From contig JAJGOT010000037.1 in assembly GCA_022457155.1 (NCBI GenBank), positions 1,358,501 to 1,422,500 on the forward strand: a DNA stretch of 64,000 nt, given 5' to 3'. The position numbers were made by a program, and so were the translations under genes. Below are positions 12,201 to 25,300 of this stretch, one piece after another (positions within the stretch are counted from its first letter, which is position 1; the number at the start of each line of letters is the position of its first letter). The notes beneath the pieces are model-generated. The model worked only from the letters and a program-made list of their open reading frames with translations, ran no database searches and was not told where the DNA came from. The stretch is from Cladopsammia gracilis. Its lineage: Eukaryota; Cnidaria; Anthozoa; Scleractinia; Dendrophylliidae.

Positions 12201-15200
12201 TCAATGCAGCCAAAGACAAAGGCAGTGTATCTACCTCTGATCGAAATGACACCATCCGACCCAGATACCATGATGACAGCACTCCACGAGGCAAAGCGGC
12301 TAACCAAGGAAAGAGGCCAGAAGAATGCGATTTTCACTAGTGATCAACAACTCTACAAAGTTGCTGTCGAAGTGAATTGGGCTTACCCAAATGAGTTTGA
12401 GGATGTCATTATACGTCTTGGAGGAATGCACATGATGATGAGCTTTGTTGGTGCAGTTGGCACTCTTATGGAAGGATCTGGACTCGCAGAGGTTATGGAG
12501 TCAACATTTGCAGGAGTAAACAAAATGTTGTCTGAAAAGAAATTCTCACAGAATGTCAGAACGATGAGGTTAGTTGTAGAAGAGCTACTTAGAGGAATCA
12601 TAAAATGACGGCAACTATGTCACTACCATGGAGGAGTTGATAGCGCGACTTGAGCAAGCTGCGAGTGCAAGCAGGACGTCTAAGCTGTGGGTCAACTGCT
12701 TTATCAAGCCTGTTTTCATTATGATGTTGTATGTGCGAGCTGAAAGAGAGGGTGACTGGCCTCTGCATTTGGCAGCTGTAAAGCAAATGCTACCGTATTT
12801 TTTCGCGTCTGCTCATGTTAACTACGCTCGATATGGCCTTTACTATCTACGATCAATGGAAAGTTTGGGAGAAGAACTTTCGAAGTTCATGAAAGGAAAG
12901 CACGTGATGCACCATGTTCCTGGGATGGGCTGTGGAATGGCATTTGGAGCGACATGTTTATCGAGACCACTTTCATGCGCTATGGCCATGGACCTGGGGA
13001 GATTATCGGAATAACCTTTAAGCCTGAGACGCTCAAGACGTGGGCCCTTGGTCTGCACATCTGCTCTCGTTTGGAGCAGGACATCACTGACGTAGTTGGA
13101 AATGAGCAAGAAAGAATGCAGGAAACACACAAAGAGGAGACAAAGGCAAGAATAGTATCAGATAGTGCGGATCGAGGAAGCATTTGAGAGAAGTTGACCC
13201 TGAGCATTGATCCACTGGATGCCACATCACATCCACCAATCATCGTGAATATTGTGACAGGTCAAGTGTCAGATGGCTCAGTTAACTGCCAAGACTCAGT
13301 TGAAATTGGCACATCCTAAATGAAAGAGTTTGAAATGAGCTGGCCAGAGGAGTTCAGAAGTACTATCAAGAAGATAGTCAAGACTGCCGCAGAAAGCAAC
13401 AAGAAGTGCATTACAGTTGGATCGAAGAAAGCATTCGACACTTCATTGATATACAGCAGAGTAATAAGAATACAAGCAAGTTCTAGAGACATCGACATTC
13501 AGGATGTACTTAGCCACTATGAGCTGTCTCCGGTGCCAACGTCCATTTTTCACGACTCTGGAACAATGAGGATCTGCAAAGGTAAATCTGACTTTAAAAG
13601 CAGACTCGCAAAGGAAGCATCATCACGACTTAGTGCATCAGAGGTTGGGTCAGTTGTGCTGGATGGCTCGGCTGTCTTGTGGGTTATGCACTGGCCTGCT
13701 AAGGGTACCATCGTTGATTACGTCAACAACTTCGTGGAGTACCTATCGAAGAAACTGCTTGAAGTAGATGTTTTCTTGATCTTTGATCGATATCTCGAGT
13801 ACAGCACCAAGAGCACCACAAGAGATGGGAGATCATGTCAGGCCAGCAGGGCGTATCAACTAACAGAGACCACACCTCTTCCCTCACAGAAGGCGGTTCT
13901 TACTGTATCTGCCAACAAGAAGCACCTGATGTCCACCATTTGCCAGAACATAATCAAGGATACCTCGTTCCATTGCAAATACACGATGAGTCACAAGCTA
14001 GTGATTACAGGAAGCGAAGATGTGCCAACAGAAATCTACCAAGGCGCTATCATCACAAGGCAGGACATTGCGACATCACATGAAGAAGCCGATAACATCA
14101 TCGCTCAACAGGCCATCATGTGTGCGAAGACCCAGCCTAGCTGTACTGTGGCTGTGTTTGCTGATGATACAGATGTTTTTTATCCTTCTGCTGTACCACT
14201 ACTTGATGGAGCGCCTGTCTTGTGATATGTTTATGGGCTCGCCCATCCAACAAAGATCCCTAATCGACATCAAGGCCACTGCTCAAGCTCATCATGCAAT
14301 CATACCTGGCCTACCAGCAGCACATGCTCTGTCTGGATGCGACACTGTTCCTACATTATTCGGTATTGGTAAACGGACTGTATTGAAGAATCTTGTTGCT
14401 GCTCCAAGCTCGTTGTCAAAGCTGGTATGCTTAGATACACCACTACCTGAGGTCATTCACCAAGCTACAATGTTCATCGGTAGTTGCTACAGTAACAAAG
14501 TGAACGAGAAGACCATGTCTGATGTACGATACAAGATATCGGCAGCGAAGTTTGGAAACGCGGCATCAAAGATCCAATCACTGCCTCTTACCTCGGAAGC
14601 CTTTGCGGAAAATGTAAAGAGATCCCATTTACAAACCTACATATGGAAGACCGCATTGGCCTTGGATCCACTTGAAGTTGATCCAACCGAGTATGGCTAC
14701 ACAAGGCACGAGCCATCAAAGTCACTACTACCTACGACAGTACCAAAAGGTAGCTGAAGGTGTGTCATTGGCACCATATGGGATCATGGTCTTGATCAAG
14801 TGTAACTGTGGTGACGATACACCTTGTAGGAACATGAGATGCAGGTGCAGCCGCAACAAGTTACCATGTACTTTTTTCTGTAGATGCAATGGTGAGAATG
14901 ATTGCCAGAACGAGCTTACCAAGACCGTAGGCGCACCAAGGGAGGTCGTTGAGTAACTATTTACATGAAATCATGCACTGTTGTTAAGCCGGATTTAAAA
15001 CAAACTTTAGTATTGTTAATCAAATAGTTAGAATTAGCTTAACCACTGAAAGTAGGAAAGAGATTTCCAGGGACCTTCGATTAAACTCATTATCAGCGTA
15101 AGTGACGTGTGCAGATCTATAGTGCAGAAAGAAGCGTCTCTTTAGATATAATGAAATAAATATAACGTCATCATCAAAAGTCTCTCTGTTATTCTCAATT

Positions 15201-18200
15201 AGTGAAGCAAGTGCTCAGGAAACTTTTAATTCGGAATTGAAAAAAAAACGAGGAAAAGCAAAGTAAATCTGATATATTTATCGCCTATCTCCTATGACGT
15301 CATCAGTCCCTAACCCCCCCTTCCCCCTTACTCACTCATAATGTGCACTATACTAAAAATGTATTCCAAATGCAATATTTATTACATTTTAATGGCAAAA
15401 GAGCAAAAAAACAAGTCATAAAGTCTAATATTCTAACCACATCTATATGTATGACGTCATATATAGGTACCCCACCCCTCCCCCCTGTAAATCAAGATGC
15501 CCAACAGATATGAAGTGTCATCACTCGGATTATTTCTAAAGGGCATAATTCTTATTAGAATTTGCAATAAAACATCGTATGGACGCATTTGCAAGGTTCT
15601 TGTGGCCTGCTGCCGGACTAGTTGTAAGTTTTCGCAAAGTTTTAGAAGCATCGCTTCAGGGCCGGAAAAAGTTATGAGACAAAGTTTGTCATAGACGATT
15701 GCGCCCGAAATAACAACGGAACCACCTTAAATAACGCATAAACGCATTTAAAATGAAAATATATTTTACAAAACATTTAAATTAATAGTTCAGCGTGATA
15801 TACATTTAATGTATCTTTTTATTAATTTGGAATAATGACGTAAAACTACCTTACTATTTTAATGCCGTTTTAGTTATCTTCATTATCGGCTCGAGGATTG
15901 AAGTTTCTCGCCTTTTGGTGGCAGCTAAGACGCTTGGGATGTTAACAGGCGACTACGCGTTCATCACTTTGGATTTCTTTATCTCAGAAAGTCTAAGAAC
16001 ATCTTTGAAAGGCAAACCTTGGTCACTGGCTTGGAAAGAGATGCTGGTGTTGTATGAAGGTCTCATAACTTTGTCCGTCAAAAAGCCAGGGATCGAAGAA
16101 CTACAGAATCTCACAAAATGGTTGAAAAATGGACTTAAGGACATGCCAGCGTTTCAAAATCACTCTGACATTTCTGTGGTAAACCGAACAGTTCACTGTG
16201 GTTTGAATTAAATGAAATTAAAAAGTTTCTTTCATTGCTTTTACATGTAGCTGCAATACTTGTTTATCGTTAGGAGCCATTTTTTGCTTAGTGGAAGAGG
16301 TTTTGGCAGATTTCCTCACGAGACGAGTTTCAGAACAACAATTAGCTCTTTTGCTTTGGAAATCGGAGCTCACAACAACACAATCATTTTCTCGTGTCTG
16401 GCACTTGCGGTATAGTTCGAGTTTAGAATGACATTATTTTGATGAAGAATCAAGTTAAAAAGGATTCTATTTACGTAGCTCTATCAGTATTTCTGTTGCG
16501 ATGCGTATATAAAGAATACTCTTCAAAAGTAGAAATGCCTCAGTATTTGAATAATATATATTGTGTAAACGTGTATATTAACTAAAGCAATATCATTTTG
16601 TGCAGGCAGCCAAGACCGCACCTTACCTATACGATGCTGTTTGGCTCTATGCGCATGCGCTAAATCGTACTCTCAGTGACGGCGGGAACAAATCTGACGG
16701 CACAGCAATCTTCAGAAATACTATTACTCCGACGTCATTATTTACTGGTAAATAACATTTCAAAACTTAAATTGAGTAGGTAATTAGGTTAAAGATAGCC
16801 AGCAACAGGGTTTACAGAAGCTACAACGTAGCTACCGCATGGACTGTCAGCTATCGCAAATTGATAACATGTTGTCGTCACTATGCATTTCAGCTTCATA
16901 TTCATATTCATATTCATATTCATATTCATATTCATATTCATATTCATATTCATATTCATATTCATATTCATATTATAGAACCGCTAAGCTCGTTTTCTTT
17001 TATTTTCCATTACTCCATTAAATATAGTATTAGGTTTTAGATTTTTGGCGTGATGCTTTAATTTCAGTGCTTTTAGCATTTTTATTATAATAATTATACA
17101 TGATGTATTTCATTTTTATTTTGGGGTTCCCCTCGTCCCCTCGTCCCCCCGATGTATTAGTTTTGTTGTTACGTAATTGTATTGCTTTTGCATGCCAGTT
17201 TGGACGGGTTTTCACTTCAGTGGAATAAAACCAATCACAGCAGGCGCAGACAATATAATTAACCAATTAGACCTCTAGTCAATCATTAACCAGCATCATA
17301 ACCGGTAGCAAGCGCTGGAAAACGCGTGCGAGTAAGTTACAAATGGTTTTGGTTTTGATTCTGATTGGTTGAGAAAGTGGCGCGAGATCTTTTAGCCAAT
17401 CGCAGAGCGTGTGAATTGCAATTGCAAAATTACTTTTGAAATTTGATTGAAAACCGCTCTATAGATTTAATCCGTTCCGTTTCTTGATAAATATTGCCAT
17501 AGATTTAATGTTTTCTTGATCGTTTTGGCGGATTTTAAATACGTCACGTGATTATTGACAGGGATGTCTGGACCTGTGATGATTGACAGCAGAGGAAATC
17601 GCGTGCCAGTTTTCGTATTCGAGAACATTCAAAACAGTTCACACTCGCCTTTCCTGGAGCTGGATTCTCGTGCTACTGTAGTCAAACGCTACAAATCGAA
17701 GGTGGTGTGGCCAGGGGGCTCAACAAGTGTCCCTGATGATGAGCCGGAGTGCGTGTTTGATCCTGAGTCCTGCAAAGGTAACAAAAATACAATCATACTA
17801 TTTTAATTAGAATCAGTCCTATTTAGCATTCGTGTGTTCTCAGTTTCCCGGAGTTCAGTATTCGCGAAAATCGCATAAAATTGGCTGGCTAAACTTTATA
17901 TTAGCGGGTAAATTAAAATTTTCGTGATATTCGATAAGTCGAGCAGAATATAACATTAAGTCATCTACTATAAAAAGAGAGAACTTCGGACTCCCTCATG
18001 ACGACCCTATTCTTCATTCGACACTAAATGTTAAATATTACATTAACCCTTCTTTAATTTTTCCGCGCCTGGTTTTGGTTGATGCTAAATGGTGATCCTC
18101 AAAGTGTTTATACATTGGTTGCAACCACATAATTTACCTATCAAATGAAACCTTAAGAGTCCCTCTTTCAAAACAAAGTAATAAACTTTGAATGGAATCG

Positions 18201-21200
18201 ACCAAAACATTTTTCAAAGGAAAATAAATTAGCAATAATGGCAAATTTTCATTGCAAAAAATACAATTTTTTAAAGGAAATGTTCTGTAACATTCACATG
18301 ACACCGAATGACTACAAGACAAATTAAATCTATTACTAGATTTATTTAGCTTTCATTTGACACCTCAGGCTCAATTCCAGGTCAAGTATGAGACCTACAA
18401 GCAGTAAGCACAAACCATACACTCTGGTCGTTATAATTAATATGGCAGACAATGCCAGTCTGAAAGTGTCCACGAAATTCCCCATGGACACAGCACAAAC
18501 GTTGAGCTTTCTCACTCTGCATTGAATATCAAGCGCAAGAATGAAGGGGTGATTTGTTTGGCAACATTCTCGTCATTTTCAGCCAACACAACAGTAGCCA
18601 AACACACATTCCTCATAAAATAAAACAACAGGGTTCCAAGCCTTCGTCTCATCAAGGTCATCTTCATTCCCATATGAAGAAAATTCAATTTATAGACTGA
18701 TTTTTGTTCATCATCTCCGGTCCTCCGATCGAGTAGTTCCACTTCGTCACAACTTTTGTTAATGTATACGCTTTCTTTGAGCAAATTTGGCAAAATCTCT
18801 TGAATTGCTAGATCTTCGTGTCCTGATCCTTCTTCCGACAATTTTAAATGGCTGATTCTATCGCTTTCCAAACGTTTCTTCGCTGAAAATAGTCCATTTT
18901 ACAGTTGCGTACTTCGTGACCTTGTCTTTGAGTGGAAGTGAGGCTGGAGGTGACCTTGCTTTGATACAAACCTTTCTGCCTTTCATATGTTAATAATGCT
19001 GTTCTCATGCTAACTAGGTAAATTTACATCTGAAAAACTCCAAGGTCTGTATCATAACAAGGTCACCTTCAGCCTCGCTTCCACTCAAAGGCCAGGACAC
19101 TAAGAAGACAACTGTAAAATGGTCTATTGTCTTCAAAAGCTCGCCATTAGCGAAAACACCGAACCAAAACAAGCCATGTGGTTTGGGGGTTTCAATTAGC
19201 AATTGTATAAACCCAACTATAGCAAAACTTGATAAATATGCCTAATTTATTGCTGGTAGGAATAAATTACGCATATATGCGTAACTAGGATACAAAGGGT
19301 TAAGGTGGCTCCAAGTATTTTTTTGGGGGGTCACATGCACTTCCGTTTTTGAATGCGCTTATACATAATCTTACTTTCATTTAGTGAATCTGAATTTGGT
19401 ACCAGTTGTTAGGCTTGGATGAACGTTTTGAGCGATGCCTTTTTTATGCTAATCGGCGTTTTCATAGCAACGGTAAACAAACATGACGAAAAACAGTTTT
19501 TTGCTTGACGTTTTCACTCTTTTTAAACTGCATTTGAATGAAAAGCTCGATCTGTTTATTGCTGAGGAATTAGTCAGAGCTATTTGCAGGGAGTAATAAT
19601 TTTAGTCCGCCTGAGGAAACTTTCTGTGGTAATTTAATGATAATGTGTGAAAAAAAAACCTATGGAATGTTTTGACCACTTATATTTCAAACATAAAAAA
19701 CACGTGTTAAAATGTTTTAGCGAATTATTCAAAATCAAACAGTTTAATTTGTTTGAAATTTTTCCATTTAGTGTGCTACACTGTAGATTATAGCGCATTT
19801 ATTCGCTTGTCGCGGGTAGCCCCAAAATCGAAAGATATTTTGGAAAAACTGTTTTTCGCCATATTTGTTTACCGTTGCTATAGAAACGCTGATTAGCATA
19901 AAAAGAGCGTCATCCAAAACTTTCATCCAAGCCCAACAACTGGTATCAAATTCAGATTTATTGAGGTAAAGTAAGATTATGTATAAGCGCATTCAAAAAG
20001 GGAAGTGTGACACCAATAAACTACTTGGAGCCACCTTAAATTGGCAGTTTTTTTTGCGTTTGTATTCGCTTAATGCTTATCTCTTATGTTTGTTACAAAA
20101 TTGATGTTTGTTTTCAAAAGGAATTGTGTTCAACTCTTTTGAAAGTCGAGTTAAAAGAAAAACAGAATAAAGCGCACGGCTGAACCACCCTGCATTTACT
20201 TCCTTTCTGTGGAATTATCGCGAACCTTTGAACTTGCGAAAAAATATCGGTATCAAATTATAGTTAGGCAATATATGGTATGTCCTTTTAAGGGCATTTA
20301 AAATTGTATTTGACTGCTTATGTGTCAAGATGTGTCTTGTGGGTTAAGAGAAGAGAAGAACTCGGGTGGTGTCTTACATTTAGCATCTTCTGGACCGCTA
20401 TCTTTTTTTATCAATCCAATAGTTAATTGCTTACTGGGGTGGTCCTGTGATTTAAAATCGTAATATATATAGATAGGCCAAGCCTAACAGCGTCGCTCTC
20501 TGAACAAGCTTAACTAAGGTGAAACTTAAGGTGAAAGGTGGGAAGCACAAGAATTAAGATTGACGACCGGGCTATTTTTGAATTTTAGCAATTCTCAAAA
20601 CAGTATTACGCGACCGTCTGCACAGTACATTTAGATGATACAAAAGTTCACAAAAACAACTTTTTCTCCGTCTGGTATAACAAGTACGACTACTTTACAA
20701 ACAAAAGGGCTGCAAGCAGCCTATACTCATGCGCATGCGTAAGAAAGTTTCATGATATATTTTAAACATGATAAGAAGATGTCCGACATGGAGAAGAGTT
20801 ACTCCTTTCAGTCAGTCATAATTCCTGCAAACCAAGTTGTTTACTATTGAATGTTTTGTAAATGAAGGCTGTACCACAATGAAGCCAGTGATTATTCTAA
20901 GTCTTATACTGTATATACCTAACGTGAACATTAGTAATGTAAGTAGGGTTGTAGGAGATGCTGTCGTGACACTTCAGTAACGCTGTTTTACCGGAAGAGG
21001 AGTATCCGGAAGTCACTAAACAGGAAGTGCACAATTTAAAATATGCGTGCATAAATTTGCATGCAAAATCGTGACAAAAAATAAAAATAATAAAAATAAT
21101 AAAAATAAAAATAAAAAAATAAAAACGAAGGGCATTTTTTAACTCATTGCGCTTTGCGCATGAGTAATAAAATACAGTTGTTGCTTGTCAAAATTTGCCC

Positions 21201-22281
21201 GAGAAACTGATTTGGAAATCAAAATTGCAAAAAATACACAAAATATTTGCATAAGGCGACGCGAGTGAAGTTAGAACTATATAAAATTCAAGTCTTGTTT
21301 TGTTTACATAAAATCGCTTTTCAACCTATGTAATGAATGAACAAAGACATAAAAATGGACAACACAATCTTCTTTCGAAAAATCGTATTCAAATCTCCAT
21401 AAGTTTCTGTTTAAACGCAAAACGCGAACCATAAATAGCGCATCGAGGCCGAGCTGATTGTCTTCGATGATGAAAGAAATCATGAAACGACTGAATTTAA
21501 GCACGTTTTATATAACCTAATTATTAAAAATTGAAACCTTTTAAATGCAAGCCAAAATTGCACAATATAGAACAGTAAAGTAATGATGTTAAGCTTAACT
21601 AAGGTGAAAAGGTCGGAAGCACAATAATTAAACTCAAAAGAGTTTAGCTGTAAACAAATGCTTCGACAATCTACTAGCTTCAATTTAAGACGAAATCAGG
21701 TTTAAAAATAAGCACTTAGCTCTATATTCCTCCATAAAAGCTTGACTTGCAGAGTTACGCAGCCTCAAATGCGGTCTTGACTACTGTTTGAGAAATGTGA
21801 AGCCTGTCTTCAGTAGCAGACCTCGGATAAATGCCAGGAAAAACAACTTTGTAAATGATTTTTTCGGCTAAACTCAACGGTTAACCAAAGTCAACAAGAG
21901 TGTTGAGCGTTCAGCTGACGTGACATTCGGCTGAGTAGAAGCGCGAAAAACAAAGCCTCACTTGTGGCGTCATTCGCGCATGTTTTGCGACGTCATACGC
22001 GCCCTCGAGCTAGCCTTGCGCGACGCTCGGACACACATATAACAGACGCCGCCCGCGAAACATTCCGCTGGCCATGACCATGAAAAATGACGGGCATGGG
22101 TTCTATGAGTATGGTGCTCCGCGCCGGCCTTCGGCCCGCAGAGCTCCGCTATTACCGCACCTAAATTACAAATCAGTAACATCTGCACCATCTTAAGTTT
22201 AACCTTCTTCCCAAATCACTGTTAGTATACATTTGTCCGCTGCATCCGTTGTACCCATTTATTTTGGGTGTCAGTAAAACG

Positions 22282-22323
<42 letters not shown>

Positions 22324-25300
22324 GGGATTAGGTCTAGGATTAGGTATGGGATTAGGCATAGTCTTAGGATTAGGTAAAGGTATTATATTTAATCCCATAC
22401 CTAATCCTAGACCTACTCCCACCCCGACCCCGGCCCCGACCCCGCGTTTTACTGATACCCATTTATTTTACTTTGGTCGAGAGACTCCAGAGACCAGGCT
22501 CGATGCGCTAAACCACTTGACAACCGAGATTCCCAAAAGACCAAACATAGGCTGAGAATTTTAATTTCTTGATTGTTTTTGCAGAAATTGAAGCGATGGA
22601 AAGCTGGCTGATTGTAGTCGTTGTCATTTCTCCGTTTACTGCTATTTTTGTTCTCGTGGCGATCTATTTTTACAGGTATATGGTTGAAATATATACACCT
22701 TATTTGATGGTTTAACAGATAATACGCGAGCAATGAGTAAAATATCCCCAAGTATTATCTGTTAAACCATGGAATAAGGGATTTATTATTCGACTAAAAT
22801 TATTTTATTAATAATAACTTGCGTCTTTAAACCGGGACACTAAGGTGTAATACGGCAATCTACTGTGTAATACGGCGCTCGGATATTTTGAGCGTTCTCT
22901 TTTCCTTACATGGTAAAATGACGTCACAGGCGAATAATAATTGTTGTTATTTTATGCTTCTGTCGACGCCCCGCTTTACATCTTATAATTTCAGGCGCAA
23001 GAAATACGAGAAAGATCTTCTGAACAATGCGTGGATCATAGACTATAGCCAAATAATACTATGTACAGTGGATAACAAGTTCGCGAGTAAGGTAGGCAAT
23101 GCAGAAAAATTGGACTAGCTGATATACATGTAGAAAGCATTCACGTAGATAGTACTATAATTAAAAGATTTCTTGTATTTCGTAATAAATAAAAAAAGGA
23201 AAAGATATTATAGATACATTATAGTCGTCATGAAGCCTTAAACTAGGCGAAAAAGAGAGGAGCCAAGGAAAACATGCAGAGAGAACCAGAGAACTCGCTA
23301 ATCCAGTTTCAACCTCACTTGTGTTGCAAAATTTACAAAGCAAAATGTTTACCGAGAATGAAGTTATTTTCTTAGCGAGGGTTAATGCACATGCAGCCTT
23401 TCGTTTTCTATCGGAGCGAGGTTTATAAATTTTTCATAATTGGTCGCAGGTGCGAATTGAGAATTTGTCACGTAAACATCAAACATGTAAGCGCGGCCCA
23501 GCTTCGGATTTAAAATGTTCGCCAGTTGCCTGGCAGCAACACAACAACAGAGCTCAAATGAGCAAATAGTAAGTGTTTGTGAAATCAAAATTGGTTTACC
23601 GTATACGTAGATCCAAACGACATGAAGGCAAAACGAGTGTACAAGACCGATAACAACATCTACTTACAGACTTATTTTCGGGAATATCGTATCCAGAATC
23701 TCAGAATTTCAGGAATATTAACTTGTCACTTTGAGTGCAAATACCTCTTTAATTGCTTGAGTGCTAAAAATGATCGTTGACTTCATTAACCACAGCCATT
23801 CTTGGTTTTCACTGTCACGCCATAAAATTTTACTGAATCGAAACGAATTAGTGAAATAAGCCAATAATTTGTAATATTATAAAAGAGTAATAAATAAACA
23901 ACTTCGCTAAGTCTCAGATCTGTGCAGTATCCCGTTGTTGAATTATTAGCCGAAGCATTCGACTCAAATTTACAGAGCTTTGTATGGAAACGCCATCCAG
24001 GAGGGACACCAAGATATATATTTTTTTTAATCGGAACTATTTAGTGAAAGAAGCCAATAATTTGTAATATTATAAAAGAGTAATAAATAAACAACTTCGC
24101 TAAGTCTCAGATCTGTGCAGTATCCCGTTGTTGAATTATTCGCCGAAGCACTCGACTCAAATTTACAGAGCTTTGTATGGAAACGCCATCTTGGTGCCCC
24201 TCCGAGGGGCACCAAGATGGCCGCCGGAAATCAATAAAAACATCTGGACTTCACTTTCGCTCTGAAAGCGATTACTTTCCTCTCGTAAGCTACTATTCAT
24301 TCGCATAAACTGCCTTCCTGATACTTTAACTGCCCAAAGTGCTAAAAATCACGAGGAGAGGCCCTTGTTACATAGGAAAAAGTTTTGTCACGGACGCCAT
24401 GTTGGTGTTACGTAGGGTGAAAAGTCAGAAATTCAAAATGCTGTATTTTCAAAACCAAAGACGCTACCGGGTTGGAGACTTGTGAAAAGATTTATTTTTA
24501 AGCCATCTTCAACCTGGTGGACATATAAATTCAGAAGGCATTACGATTTATGATTTTCGAATTTGATGACGTCACGTGAAAACCAAGAATATACGGTGTG
24601 GATCAATTTTCAGTGTGAAATGTCAATGTGGCTATCAAGGAACTGACGTTAAAGTTTGAAGATCCACTGACTGTGCAACCTACTATCCAACCGACCTGTA
24701 GGTGTTAATACGAAGGTCACCGACAATTTAAAATGTTTCCTTACTTATTTTTCCATAAAATAAGTTGTAGTTTGTCCAAGTTACGAAATAAACCTGTTTC
24801 TGTTACTGGTTTTCAGTCATTACAATAACATGAGTTTATCTTGTTTTTCTCTTGCAGATCGTTAAAAGCTTTGGTCATGTTTCCCAGTATTCCGTACAAA
24901 CCGAGTGGACTTTGGCAAGACCAGTGTCTCCAAACGTCGGTCGATACAAGGTAAAGAAATTCTATTTTAAAGCTTCTAAGTTGTTAAATAAATTCTAACT
25001 TAATCTGTCAGCCAAAAGTCTAGTCTGTTTTTTTGTGTCTACTGGTTGCTTAGCAACAAAGAAGACACTGTGCAACAATATAATTCGTGAATAGTACTAA
25101 TAGAGTGTTTTCACTCACGTGACGGGCGGCCATATTGGAGTGCTAAAACAATAGCAAATGTTTGAATAAGAATAGAGCTAAAGTCCCATAGGATTCGTTT
25201 GGGACACCAACATGGCCGCCATTTCATTGTTTTGGGACACCAATATGGCCGCCGTGACGTCACGTGAAAACACTATAAGTTCTAATATTATACTAATTTG

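Larger units (their letters stand above)
9424..15726 (+). mobile_element. decayed Academ-like DNA transposon, 6.3 kb, in intron 1
   Basis: Terminal inverted repeats start GGTGGCTCCGTTGTTATTTC on the left and mirror it on the right (15,620-15,726) with few mismatches. Flanks are GTAA on the left and TTAA on the right, close to a TTAA target duplication. The repeat continues from about 10,860 to 11,000 on the left, showing that a nested palindrome (9,531-10,857) split it. The interior encodes a broken XPG-like nuclease followed by a cysteine-rich zinc finger, the combination reported for Academ transposons. Alternatives that use TTAA targets are Kolobok and piggyBac, but I see none of their transposases here. 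Confidence 0.7.

Noticed and set aside
16789..17021. Open frames of repeated MN or SY
   Set aside because: Translation of the TTCATA microsatellite.
18512..18871. 119-codon minus-strand gene in intron 4
   Set aside because: No domain, no splice structure and no supporting context; left as unassigned.
22222..22555. Gly-Val and Pro-Thr repeat frames
   Set aside because: Translation of the G-rich MITE arms.
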